NCBI GenBank assembly: GCA_002352185.1
Contig: DEHY01000180.1
Location: 1 to 22,126, forward strand
Origin: Competibacteraceae bacterium UBA2788
Lineage (GTDB): Bacteria; Pseudomonadota; Gammaproteobacteria; Competibacterales; Competibacteraceae
Length of the DNA: 22,126 nt
Direction: 5' to 3'
This document shows, one piece after another, positions 7,392 through 14,696 of the stretch (positions are counted from its first letter, which is position 1; each line of letters starts with the position of its first letter). A program made the translations under genes and the position numbers. The notes below the pieces were generated by a model. The model searched no databases, was not told the origin of the DNA, and worked only from the letters and a program-made list of their open reading frames with translations.

Positions 7392-8235
7392 GGACAGCCT
7401 GCGCAATTGCCTGCTCAATCCATGCCGGAACTGGCGCCAGCGGCGGCTTGAACGCGCCCGCATTCCCGAAACCCAGTGGCGGTTGACGGTCGCCCGTTTG
7501 CCACTTCTGGACGGATTGAACCCGGCAGAACAGGAACGCCTGCGCGATTTGGCGACGCTATTCCTGCGCGAGAAGACGCTGGAGCCGGCGGGTGGGCTTG
7601 GGCTGGAGCTGACGCCGGACATGGGGCCGATCATCGCCGCCCAGGCCTGCCTGCCTATCCTCAATCTGGGATTGGACTACTACCGGGGCTGGCGCTCGGT
7701 GATTCTGTATCCCGCAGGCTTTCTCGCCCACCACGAATACACCGACGCCACCGGGCTGGTACACCGCGTCCACCGCCCGCTGATCGGCGAGGCGTGGCAA
7801 CGGGGTCCAGTGATTCTGTCCTGGGCGGACCTTGCGGACCCCTCCCATGAAGCCGGCCTCAACGTAGTGATTCACGAAATGGCCCACAAGCTCGATATGT
7901 TGACCGGCGAGGCCAACGGCCTGCCTCCCCTGCATCGGACCATGGCAATGCAAGACTGGAGCCGCGCTTTCACCGCTGCCTATCGGAGTTTGCGCCGGGA
8001 AGTGAATTGGGGCCGACCGACGGCGCTGGATCCTTACGCCGCCGACAGCCCCGCTGAATTTTTCGCCGTCATCAGCGAAGCGTTTTTCGAGGCGCCGGAA
8101 GTGGTCGCCGACAACTACCCGGACGTTTATCGGCAATTGCAGGCATTTTATCGGCAAGATCCGCTCACTCGGCGGGCGAGCGGACGCCTTCCAGCCGCAC
8201 CCGGCCTTCCTGATCCAAAATCTGCATGCGGGTAA
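7366..8235 (+). CDS. mtfA: Zinc-dependent peptidase of the MtfA family (M90)
   Basis: E. coli MtfA is a cytosolic zinc aminopeptidase that binds the repressor Mlc and so affects glucose uptake (ptsG). The protein shows the family zinc site: HEMAH (170-174) and a downstream 'SPAEFFAVISEAFFE' block in which Glu231 is the probable third ligand. The conserved 'LGLDYYRGWRSVILYP' and 'GPVILSW' segments precede it. From ATG 7366 it has 289 aa against 265 in E. coli. ATG 7333 is an alternative in the same frame with no better ribosome site; the open frame reaches 7300, but that part is antisense to tRNA-Met. The last 71 bases overlap the convergent PrcB-like gene, and the final 20 or so residues look like run-on without family similarity. 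No sigma-70 promoter was found upstream. Confidence 0.87.
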   Translation: MRARWRSVKDSLRNCLLNPCRNWRQRRLERARIPETQWRLTVARLPLLDGLNPAEQERLRDLATLFLREKTLEPAGGLGLELTPDMGPIIAAQACLPILNLGLDYYRGWRSVILYPAGFLAHHEYTDATGLVHRVHRPLIGEAWQRGPVILSWADLADPSHEAGLNVVIHEMAHKLDMLTGEANGLPPLHRTMAMQDWSRAFTAAYRSLRREVNWGRPTALDPYAADSPAEFFAVISEAFFEAPEVVADNYPDVYRQLQAFYRQDPLTRRASGRLPAAPGLPDPKSACG

Positions 8236-8677
8236 ACGAGGCGGCGGACAATAACGCCAGCAGGCAGGGACTGGTCATGACCTGTGCTTGCCGATAACCG
8301 GGCGGCGGCTCGCGCCAGTCCACCCGCACCGTCAGCACTCCGTCCCGCACCGCAGTGGATTCCCCGGCCAGGCTCAGGCCATAACCGGATGAGGGTCGCT
8401 GTCCCATCGCCACCAGCAATACGCCCTCGCGGGGGAAATCCACCGGCGGCGGTGGTGGCGGCGTCATCCGCAGACTGACCACCCGCCCGTACCACCGCCG
8501 CCACGCCTCCGGGTCAGCGATCCAAACCACGGCTGGACGCTCCAGACCACCGCACTGGCCGCTGCCGTACAGCGCTTTCACCAACAGCGAACGGTCGCCC
8601 GGCCTGCCTGCGCCGTCCTGGGCGCAGCCCGACGCCAGCGCCAGCATCGCCAGCGTCGTCCAGACCAGGCTCCTCAT
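8165..8677 (-). CDS. PrcB-like lipoprotein (protease complex subunit family)
   Basis: The 170-residue protein starts with a lipoprotein signal, 'MRSLVWTTLAMLALASGCAQ', with a good lipobox (LASGC, Cys18), so it is expected to be anchored to a membrane from the periplasmic face. After a central part with a run of six prolines comes a C-terminal domain with 'GQRPSSGYGLSL' and 'PPPGYRQAQVMTSPCLLA', the pattern of the PrcB C-terminal domain (a G-x-R-P-S-x-G-Y strand followed by a 'TSPC/TSPY' segment). Its ATG overlaps the TGA of the subtilase gene (ATGA at 8674-8677), with GGTGGGGA at 8685-8692 upstream, so the two are translationally coupled. PrcB is known from the dentilisin protease complex of Treponema denticola, which also contains a subtilisin-type protease. 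The family assignment comes from motif memory; the partnership is inferred. Confidence 0.68.
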   Translation of the reverse strand: MRSLVWTTLAMLALASGCAQDGAGRPGDRSLLVKALYGSGQCGGLERPAVVWIADPEAWRRWYGRVVSLRMTPPPPPPVDFPREGVLLVAMGQRPSSGYGLSLAGESTAVRDGVLTVRVDWREPPPGYRQAQVMTSPCLLALLSAASFTRMQILDQEGRVRLEGVRSPAE

Positions 8678-11292
8678 CGCGCCGTCCCCACCTGTCGGGC
8701 TGAACTGCGCCGCTTCCCGGTTTCGCGGTTGCCTTCACCCACCGATTTGAAATCCGCCAGATTGACGGTGAAGCCGCTGACGAAGTCCAGTCCGCTCCGA
8801 TTCTGGTTGACCTCGATCACCACCGGCGCGTCCGTAGTGATGTACGCGCCGCAGGACTCGCCAACATCGCAAACAAACTGGTTATTGTTGGAATCCGTTC
8901 CGGCAAAAATTTCGTAGCTGCCTGCGGATACATTGTCCAGGGTGTAGGTGTAGCTGCCATTCGGCTGCCGCACCGCAGTCACATCGATAATGGCATCTCC
9001 TGTCTTTGGATCCACCAGGAGCACATACTGCTGGCCGACCGCGCCGGCGCTCAGGTTGTTGGCGATCTGCATGATCACCCGCACTTGAACCTCGTTGGCG
9101 CTGGATCTGAAGTTGATCGTTGCGCTGTATACGCCATCCGCCAGGCCATCGCGCCGCACCGCAACCGTGTAGTCGCCCATGCCGCTGGTATTGATCCGGG
9201 CCGGGGTTACGCTCAGCCAGCCGCCGGAATCCTCCGTGGGCGAACTCACCGTCAGATTGCCGCCGCCGCCATTCAACACCGTGAGCGTCTGGCTGTTCAG
9301 ACCGATCCCAAAATTCAGCGCCGACGGACTCACGGCCAAGATCGGGGTCGGATTCACCGGATTGCTCCCCGTGCTGGCCGCAGCGGTCACGGCTTTATAA
9401 GCGTTGATCAGACCATAGCCAAACTTGTCATCCTTTCCCGGCGTGCCCAGATCTTCGGTAAGCGCTCCGCTGGACAACAGGCTGGCAATATCCGCCGGCG
9501 TCAGTGTGGGAGCGACCGATTTCATTAACGCCACAACTCCGGCCATGTGCGGCGTCGCCATTGAAGTGCCCTGCCAGATCACGTAGTCGTTGACCAGCGT
9601 ACCACTGCTATCAGTAGCGACTGTGCTGAGAACGCCATCCGGTTTGCCGTCGCCGTTCACGTCTCTGGCCGTGCTGCCGCCGGGCGCAGCCACGCTGACC
9701 CAAGGTCCGAAGTTGGAGTACGACGCCAGATTTTTGTTGATGTCCACCGCGCTGACTCCGATCACGCCCGGATAGCCGGCGGGATAGGATGGATCGCTGC
9801 TGGCTTCATTGCTCGCCGCAGCGACGATGACCACGCCCGCAGCGCGCACCTGAGCGTAAACCGCCTGGGAAGCGGATGAGGAACCGGGGCCGCCAACGCT
9901 CAGATTGATCACGTCGGCGCGGCGCGGCGGCGTCGTGCCGGAGTCATTGGGCAATCGGGCGGCGAAGCGGGCCGCCTGCTCAATGTCATAATCACGTGCC
10001 GCCGAGCCGGCCGCACAGGCCCGCAGCGGCATTACCTTGGCGTTGAAGGCCACTCCGGCCACGCCGATGCTGTTGTTGGTGGCGGCGGCGACCGTGCCGC
10101 TCACATGGGTGCCGTGAAAGGAGCTGCTGCCGTCAGGATTGGAATGATCGCCGGGATCGTTGGGATCACGGTCAATGCCATCGCCATCACCCGCGTTAAC
10201 TGGATCGCTGATGAAGTCATACCCCTCCACCAGTTGCCCTTGCAGATCGGGATGACTGAGCGCCACGCCGGTATCAATCACCGCCACGATGGCGTTGGCG
10301 CCGGTGGTGATATCCCAGGTTTGCGGCAGGTTGATCTGCGGGTAATGCCACTGGAACTGATAAAGCGGATCGTTGGGGACGAACTGCGCCTGACGGATGA
10401 AATTGGGCGCAGCATCCGCGACATCGGGGTGTCGTTTCAGCGCCTTGATGAGGTACAAAGTTTCCAGCCGGTTCTGCAGGACCGGATCGTCAGCCTGGAA
10501 ACCGCCGGGGAAGCCGGGTGCATCCGCGCCCGCCAGCGCCGAGTACGCGCTGGTTTGCTTTAACGCCGTCAAATTCAGTAGCCTGTTACGCTCTTCGCGC
10601 TCATCCGCCCTGTTCCTGGTCGCACCCAGCGCTTGCGCCTGGGTTCGCAACCCGCTGGCCCCCTTCTCCTTAAAGCGGACGATGGCTTCTCCAGCGACAA
10701 AGGGATCGCTCAGCCGCAGCCGCGTTCCCGCTTCGGTTGGCGTCAGCGATTGACCAATGGTCAACACATAGTTGGAAGCGCCTTTATCCACCGCCACCAC
10801 CACCAGATAATCGCCGTCGGTCTTGACCGTCAGCGATTCCGCCCGGCTCTGGCTGGCGGAGGCATCGAGGATTTTACCGCTGAGATCGGCCAACCCCAGG
10901 TCCAGGTCGTCCTTGACGCCATCGCCGGCGATCAGCAGGTTGATCGGCTGGCCGGCCAGCAGGCTGACCTTGTAGATGTCCACCTCATCGCCGGCAGCGC
11001 GCGACCTTCCGCTGGGGCCGCTGCCAGGCTGATTGACGTAGCCGCCCAGCGTGACCGGATTGGGAATCGGCTGAGCATTGGCGATGGTGTCGTTGGATTG
11101 GTAAGAGGCCACGGGATCATTGACATCGCTGTCCACAGCGGCGCCCGAAGCCGGACGAATGGTTCCGCTCAACGTATATTTGGTCGTAGGCGGCGTGGGA
11201 TTGTCGCTCCCCCCGCCTCCGCCACAGGCTTGCGATAGCAGACCGGCTATCGCCGCCATCAGGATTGATCGCTTGGACGTTGCCCGCTTCAT
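8674..11292 (-). CDS. Secreted S8 (subtilisin-family) serine protease, multidomain
   Basis: The 872-residue protein is an exported endopeptidase. Order of parts: signal peptide (1-22) with a possible lipid-anchor Cys23 followed by a Gly run; a PPC-like beta domain (about 100-182, 'DEVDIYKVSLLAGQPINLLI'); a propeptide-like region (about 195-315, 'PFVAGEAIVRFKEKG', 'HPDVADAAPNF', 'PNDPLYQFQWHY'); the catalytic domain (about 325-640); then two beta-rich C-terminal domains. The triad is Asp340 (VIDTGV), His393 (HGTHVSG) and Ser577 (GTSMATPH), with oxyanion Asn495. Two acidic loops (367-390 and 'DVNGDGKPDG' near 544-553) look like calcium sites. The start is firm: AGGAGG (11300-11305) seven bases before ATG 11292. 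It heads an operon with the PrcB-like lipoprotein. The lipobox is imperfect (LSQAC), so lipidation is uncertain. Confidence 0.93.
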   Translation of the reverse strand: MKRATSKRSILMAAIAGLLSQACGGGGGSDNPTPPTTKYTLSGTIRPASGAAVDSDVNDPVASYQSNDTIANAQPIPNPVTLGGYVNQPGSGPSGRSRAAGDEVDIYKVSLLAGQPINLLIAGDGVKDDLDLGLADLSGKILDASASQSRAESLTVKTDGDYLVVVAVDKGASNYVLTIGQSLTPTEAGTRLRLSDPFVAGEAIVRFKEKGASGLRTQAQALGATRNRADEREERNRLLNLTALKQTSAYSALAGADAPGFPGGFQADDPVLQNRLETLYLIKALKRHPDVADAAPNFIRQAQFVPNDPLYQFQWHYPQINLPQTWDITTGANAIVAVIDTGVALSHPDLQGQLVEGYDFISDPVNAGDGDGIDRDPNDPGDHSNPDGSSSFHGTHVSGTVAAATNNSIGVAGVAFNAKVMPLRACAAGSAARDYDIEQAARFAARLPNDSGTTPPRRADVINLSVGGPGSSSASQAVYAQVRAAGVVIVAAASNEASSDPSYPAGYPGVIGVSAVDINKNLASYSNFGPWVSVAAPGGSTARDVNGDGKPDGVLSTVATDSSGTLVNDYVIWQGTSMATPHMAGVVALMKSVAPTLTPADIASLLSSGALTEDLGTPGKDDKFGYGLINAYKAVTAAASTGSNPVNPTPILAVSPSALNFGIGLNSQTLTVLNGGGGNLTVSSPTEDSGGWLSVTPARINTSGMGDYTVAVRRDGLADGVYSATINFRSSANEVQVRVIMQIANNLSAGAVGQQYVLLVDPKTGDAIIDVTAVRQPNGSYTYTLDNVSAGSYEIFAGTDSNNNQFVCDVGESCGAYITTDAPVVIEVNQNRSGLDFVSGFTVNLADFKSVGEGNRETGKRRSSARQVGTAR

Positions 11293-11299
11293 TGTTCAT

Positions 11300-11305
11300 C
11301 CTCCT
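11300..11305 (-). promoter_or_regulatory. Ribosome binding site of the S8 protease gene
   Basis: A perfect AGGAGG on the minus strand lies seven bases before ATG 11292 and fixes the start. The ATG that directly follows the AGGAGG is out of frame with the protease and too close to be used. Confidence 0.8.
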
Positions 11306-11343
11306 GTGATCGGTGGCAAGACCCGATGGATCATCAGGTCTGC

Positions 11344-11372
11344 CTTATACTGAAATCGCCTGGAATCTTCAG
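11344..11372 (-). promoter_or_regulatory. Possible promoter of the protease-prcB operon
   Basis: On the minus strand CTGAAG (11367-11372) and TATAAG (11344-11349) are 17 bases apart; the -10 matches consensus at 5/6 but the -35 only at 3/6. TATACT on the plus strand (11346-11351) overlaps it and could serve nudF, so the two divergent genes may compete for this short region. Confidence 0.35.
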
Positions 11373-11417
11373 GGTAGATTCCATTTCAATGATCTTCACC
11401 CTCGCGGGATCTGTGGC

Positions 11418-12032
11418 ATGAACTATCAGTTTGAGATACTCGACAAGTCTATCGGCTATCGCGGATTTTTCCGCATGGAAAAGTACCGGCTGCGGCATGA
11501 GCTGTTCGCCGGCGGCTGGAGTGCGGAGATGACCCGCGAATGTCTGGAGCGCGGCCATGCGGTCGCGGTGCTGCTGTATGACCCTGCCTCCGACCAGGTG
11601 GTTTTACTGGAGCAGTTTCGGGTCGGGGCGCTGAAATTTCCCGGCGGTCCCTGGCTGCTGGAAATCGTCGCCGGGATTATTGACCATCCGGGCGAAACCA
11701 CCGAGGCGGTGGCGCAGCGCGAAACCGCCGAGGAAGCCGGTTGCGAGCTGCTCGATCTCCTCCCCATCTGCCGTTATCTGGTCAGTCCAGGCGGCACGTC
11801 CGAAAGCATCACCCTGTTCTGCGGGCGGGTGGATGCTACGACCATCACCAGCGAGATCCGTGGCGTCGCTGCTGAACACGAGGATATCCGGTTGCATGTC
11901 GTTTCCCGCAGCGAGGCGCTGAACCTGCTGCGCTCCGGCCGCATCAACTCCGCCGCGCCGATCATCGCCCTGCAATGGCTGGAACTGAACCGGACGCAAC
12001 TGCGGGAACGCTGGGGTTCGGCTCCGACCTAG
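11418..12032 (+). CDS. nudF: ADP-ribose pyrophosphatase NudF
   Basis: NudF hydrolyses ADP-ribose to AMP and ribose 5-phosphate in the cytosol. From ATG 11418 the protein has 204 aa (E. coli 209). It shares '[12 protein letters not shown]', the Nudix helix with REtaEEaG, '[21 protein letters not shown]', '[12 protein letters not shown]' and '[10 protein letters not shown]' with E. coli NudF, which fixes the subfamily. The Nudix box is slightly odd: six residues rather than five separate the first Gly from the first Glu (GIIDHPGE). The frame is open upstream to 11313, but that part resembles nothing in the family. No strong ribosome site precedes 11418. The stop shares CTAG with the stop of the convergent downstream gene. 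Confidence 0.92.
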   Translation: MNYQFEILDKSIGYRGFFRMEKYRLRHELFAGGWSAEMTRECLERGHAVAVLLYDPASDQVVLLEQFRVGALKFPGGPWLLEIVAGIIDHPGETTEAVAQRETAEEAGCELLDLLPICRYLVSPGGTSESITLFCGRVDATTITSEIRGVAAEHEDIRLHVVSRSEALNLLRSGRINSAAPIIALQWLELNRTQLRERWGSAPT

Positions 12033-12535
12033 AGGTTCAGCACCCGCAGGTCGGGATCGGGTTGCGCCCGGTCCCAGATTGCGCGGAAGCGTTCCAACAA
12101 ATCCTTCATCCGCTCGCCGGGTTGAGAATGATACTCACCGATCAGGCGACGCGGGTCGCTGAAACGCAACAGCGCCCGCTCATCAGCGATAGCGAACGCC
12201 TGCCCCAGTTCCGGCCAGTCCGGGAGTTCCCGCCGATCCGGAGTGCGCAGCAGCAGCGCGGTGGTCAAGCGCTCCGCCAGTCGCGCCAGTCCCGGACAGG
12301 CGCTCCGCCACTCCCGCGCCGACGGCAACACCAGTTGAAACTGGACTTTCGGCTGCATCACCACCCGGCTGCGGATAGCGGCCAGCACATCGGCGTCGTT
12401 GTACAACTCCGGTCGCACCAGCGGCGTATACAAATACAGGGTGCGCCGCATCCCGCCGAGCAGTTCCAGCAATGCGCGCCGGCTCTCTTCCAATCCGTTC
12501 AGCGGAAGTGGGGAAATTTCGTTATCGTCTGCCAT
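12029..12535 (-). CDS. DUF7931 / phospholipase D-like small protein
   Basis: The 168-residue cytosolic protein has no signal peptide. It resembles a family of gammaproteobacterial proteins that I remember as DUF7931: an early '[24 protein letters not shown]' segment recalling the start of a phospholipase D-like fold, a '[12 protein letters not shown]' strand, and a C-terminal '[19 protein letters not shown]'. No HKD motif is present, so phospholipase D activity is unlikely. The start at ATG 12535 is supported by GAGGTG (12542-12547) six bases upstream; the GTG at 12544 is within that site. It is convergent with nudF, and their stops share CTAG at 12029-12032. Function unknown; some relatives occur next to or fused with acetyltransferase domains, but none is seen here. 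Confidence 0.7.
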   Translation of the reverse strand: MADDNEISPLPLNGLEESRRALLELLGGMRRTLYLYTPLVRPELYNDADVLAAIRSRVVMQPKVQFQLVLPSAREWRSACPGLARLAERLTTALLLRTPDRRELPDWPELGQAFAIADERALLRFSDPRRLIGEYHSQPGERMKDLLERFRAIWDRAQPDPDLRVLNL

Positions 12536-12541
12536 CGCTAT

Positions 12542-12547
12542 CACCTC
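12542..12547 (-). promoter_or_regulatory. Ribosome binding site of the DUF7931-like gene
   Basis: GAGGTG on the minus strand, six bases before ATG 12535, decides this start over the GTG at 12544. The rest of the 12548-12733 gap holds a TTGACG at 12657-12662 on the plus strand without a matching -10, and nothing else I can support. Confidence 0.6.
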
Positions 12548-12733
12548 GCTGTTTGCAGCAGAGCTTTACGCCTTGACCGTCGCAGAGCCAGAACTTTTGC
12601 TTTGGCCTGGACAGCAGCGCGCGGTTCCAGCGGATTCACGCCACGAATGCTGCAAATTGACGTAGAATTTTCAATATGCTCAGCAGCCTTTCCCGGTTGT
12701 TCCGCTTTCATTTCCAGTCTCGTGGAGCCTGAT

Positions 12734-14587
12734 ATGCCCGATTACCGTTCCCGCACCACCACCCACGGCCGCAACATGGCGGGCGCCCGCGCCCTGTGGC
12801 GAGCCACCGGCGTCAAGGACGGCGACTTCGGCAAACCGATCATTGCCATATCCAATTCCTTCACCCAGTTCGTGCCCGGCCACGTCCACCTGAAAGACCT
12901 GGGGCAACTGGTGGCCCGCGAGATCGAGAAAGCCGGCGGCATCGCCAAGGAATTCAACACCATCGCCGTTGATGACGGCATCGCCATGGGTCACGGCGGG
13001 ATGCTGTATTCGCTTCCTTCCCGCGAACTGATCGCCGACTCGGTGGAGTATATGGTCAATGCCCACTGCGCCGACGCGCTGGTGTGCATTTCCAACTGCG
13101 ACAAGATCACCCCCGGCATGTTGATCGCCGCCATGCGCCTGAACATTCCCGCCGTTTTCGTCTCCGGCGGGCCGATGGAAGCCGGCAAAACCCGTCTGGC
13201 GGGCAAGGATGTGAAGCTGGATCTGGTGGACGCCATGGTCGCCGCCGCCGATTCCAGCCTCGACGACGCCACGGTCGCAGAACTGGAACGCTCGGCCTGC
13301 CCCACCTGCGGCTCCTGCTCCGGCATGTTTACCGCCAACTCCATGAACTGCCTGACCGAGGCGCTGGGCTTGAGCCTGCCCGGCAACGGCTCGCTGCTGG
13401 CGACCCACGCCGACCGCCGCGAACTGTTCCTGGAAGCGGGACGGCGCATCGTTGATCTGGCCCGGCGCTATTACGAACAGGGCGACGAGTCGGTGCTGCC
13501 GCGCGGCATCGCCAGCTTCGCGGCGTTCGAGAACGCCATCAGTCTCGATGTCGCCATGGGCGGCTCCACCAACACCGTGTTGCACCTGCTGGCCGCCGCG
13601 CATGAGGCCGGGGTGGATTTCACCATGCGCGATATTGACCGATTGTCGCGCCGGGTGCCGAACCTGTGCAAGGTCGCGCCCGCCACCCAGAAATATCATA
13701 TGGAAGATGTCCATCGGGCCGGCGGCGTGATCGCCATTCTGGGCGAACTGGATCGCGCCGGGCTGCTGCATCGCGAGGTGCGCACCGTCCACAGCGAGAC
13801 CATGGCCGAAGCGCTGGATCGCTGGGACATCGCCCGCGCCACGTCCTGGGACGAGGCCCGGCTGCGCTATCTGGCAGGACCCGCCGGCATCCCCACCCAG
13901 GAAGCGTTCAGCCAGGCCACCCGCTGGCCGAGCCTGGATCTGGATCGCGAGAACGGCTGCATTCGTACCCGCGCCCACGCCTATTCGCAGGACGGTGGGC
14001 TGGCTGTACTCTATGGCAACATCGCCGAACACGGCTGTATCGTCAAAACCGCAGGCGTAGACGAGGGCAGCCTGACCTTCCAGGGACCGGCGCGGATCAT
14101 GGAGAGTCAGGAGGATGCAGTTGAAGCCATTCTGAGCGGTCGGATTCAACCGGGCGACGTGGTGCTGATTCGCTACGAAGGGCCGCGCGGCGGGCCGGGA
14201 ATGCAGGAAATGCTGTATCCCACCAGCTATCTCAAGTCCAAAGGGCTGGGCAAGGTCTGCGCCCTGCTTACCGACGGGCGCTTTTCCGGCGGCACCTCCG
14301 GGCTGTCCATCGGCCACGTCTCGCCGGAAGCGACTGAAGGCGGCGCGATTGCGCTGGTCGAAGAGGGCGACCGGATCGAGATTGATATCCCCAACCGCAG
14401 CGTCCATCTGGCGGTCAGCGATGCGGAGTTGCAACGGCGGCGGGCCGCAATGCAGGCGTGCGGCGCGGCGGCGTGGAAGCCGGCCAGCCGTCAGCGTTCG
14501 GTATCTCCGGCATTGCGCGCCTACGCCGCCATGACCACCAGCGCCGCCTGTGGCGCGGTGCGGGACGTGACCCAGGTGGAACGTTGA
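12734..14587 (+). CDS. ilvD: Dihydroxy-acid dehydratase IlvD
   Basis: IlvD dehydrates 2,3-dihydroxy-isovalerate and 2,3-dihydroxy-3-methylvalerate to the keto acids that precede valine and isoleucine; it is a cytosolic iron-sulfur enzyme. The protein is 617 aa (E. coli 616) and nearly collinear with it. '[20 protein letters not shown]' opens it, the metal ligand Asp81 is in 'AVDDGIAMG', cluster cysteines Cys122 (SNCDK) and Cys195 (CPTCGSCSG) sit at the E. coli positions, and the C-terminal '[20 protein letters not shown]' carries the catalytic serine. ATG 12734 is set by GGAG (12724-12727) six bases upstream. The frame is open for 759 more bases upstream, antisense to the DUF7931 gene and through nudF; that part is not IlvD. 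No leader-peptide attenuator is visible in the 198-base upstream gap. Confidence 0.97.
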   Translation: MPDYRSRTTTHGRNMAGARALWRATGVKDGDFGKPIIAISNSFTQFVPGHVHLKDLGQLVAREIEKAGGIAKEFNTIAVDDGIAMGHGGMLYSLPSRELIADSVEYMVNAHCADALVCISNCDKITPGMLIAAMRLNIPAVFVSGGPMEAGKTRLAGKDVKLDLVDAMVAAADSSLDDATVAELERSACPTCGSCSGMFTANSMNCLTEALGLSLPGNGSLLATHADRRELFLEAGRRIVDLARRYYEQGDESVLPRGIASFAAFENAISLDVAMGGSTNTVLHLLAAAHEAGVDFTMRDIDRLSRRVPNLCKVAPATQKYHMEDVHRAGGVIAILGELDRAGLLHREVRTVHSETMAEALDRWDIARATSWDEARLRYLAGPAGIPTQEAFSQATRWPSLDLDRENGCIRTRAHAYSQDGGLAVLYGNIAEHGCIVKTAGVDEGSLTFQGPARIMESQEDAVEAILSGRIQPGDVVLIRYEGPRGGPGMQEMLYPTSYLKSKGLGKVCALLTDGRFSGGTSGLSIGHVSPEATEGGAIALVEEGDRIEIDIPNRSVHLAVSDAELQRRRAAMQACGAAAWKPASRQRSVSPALRAYAAMTTSAACGAVRDVTQVER

Positions 14588-14684
14588 CCGACCGAGGTGA
14601 CGCCCGCCAGACGCTACGCAGAGATGCCCGGCATTGCAGGGCAATCCTGGGCGCGGAAGGTTCGGCGCACGGTAAGACAAAAAA

Positions 14685-14689
14685 AGGAG
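14685..14689 (+). promoter_or_regulatory. Ribosome binding site for a TTG start
   Basis: AGGAG (within an A-run followed by AGGAGAGGGG) lies seven bases before TTG 14697. It supports this rare start codon. The nearest in-frame ATG comes about 40 codons downstream, inside a conserved-looking helical region. Confidence 0.65.
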
Positions 14690-14696
14690 AGGGGTC

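Noticed and set aside
12657..12685. TTGACG upstream of ilvD as a promoter
   Set aside because: No acceptable -10 box lies 16-18 bases downstream.
11975..12733. In-frame extension upstream of ilvD
   Set aside because: The extra 253 codons run through the end of nudF and antisense to the DUF7931-like gene; IlvD length and the ribosome site at 12724-12727 set the start at 12734.
14616..14655. Inverted repeats around 'ATTGCAGGGCAAT' after ilvD
   Set aside because: The stems are short, lack a U-run and could be chance; not supported as a terminator.
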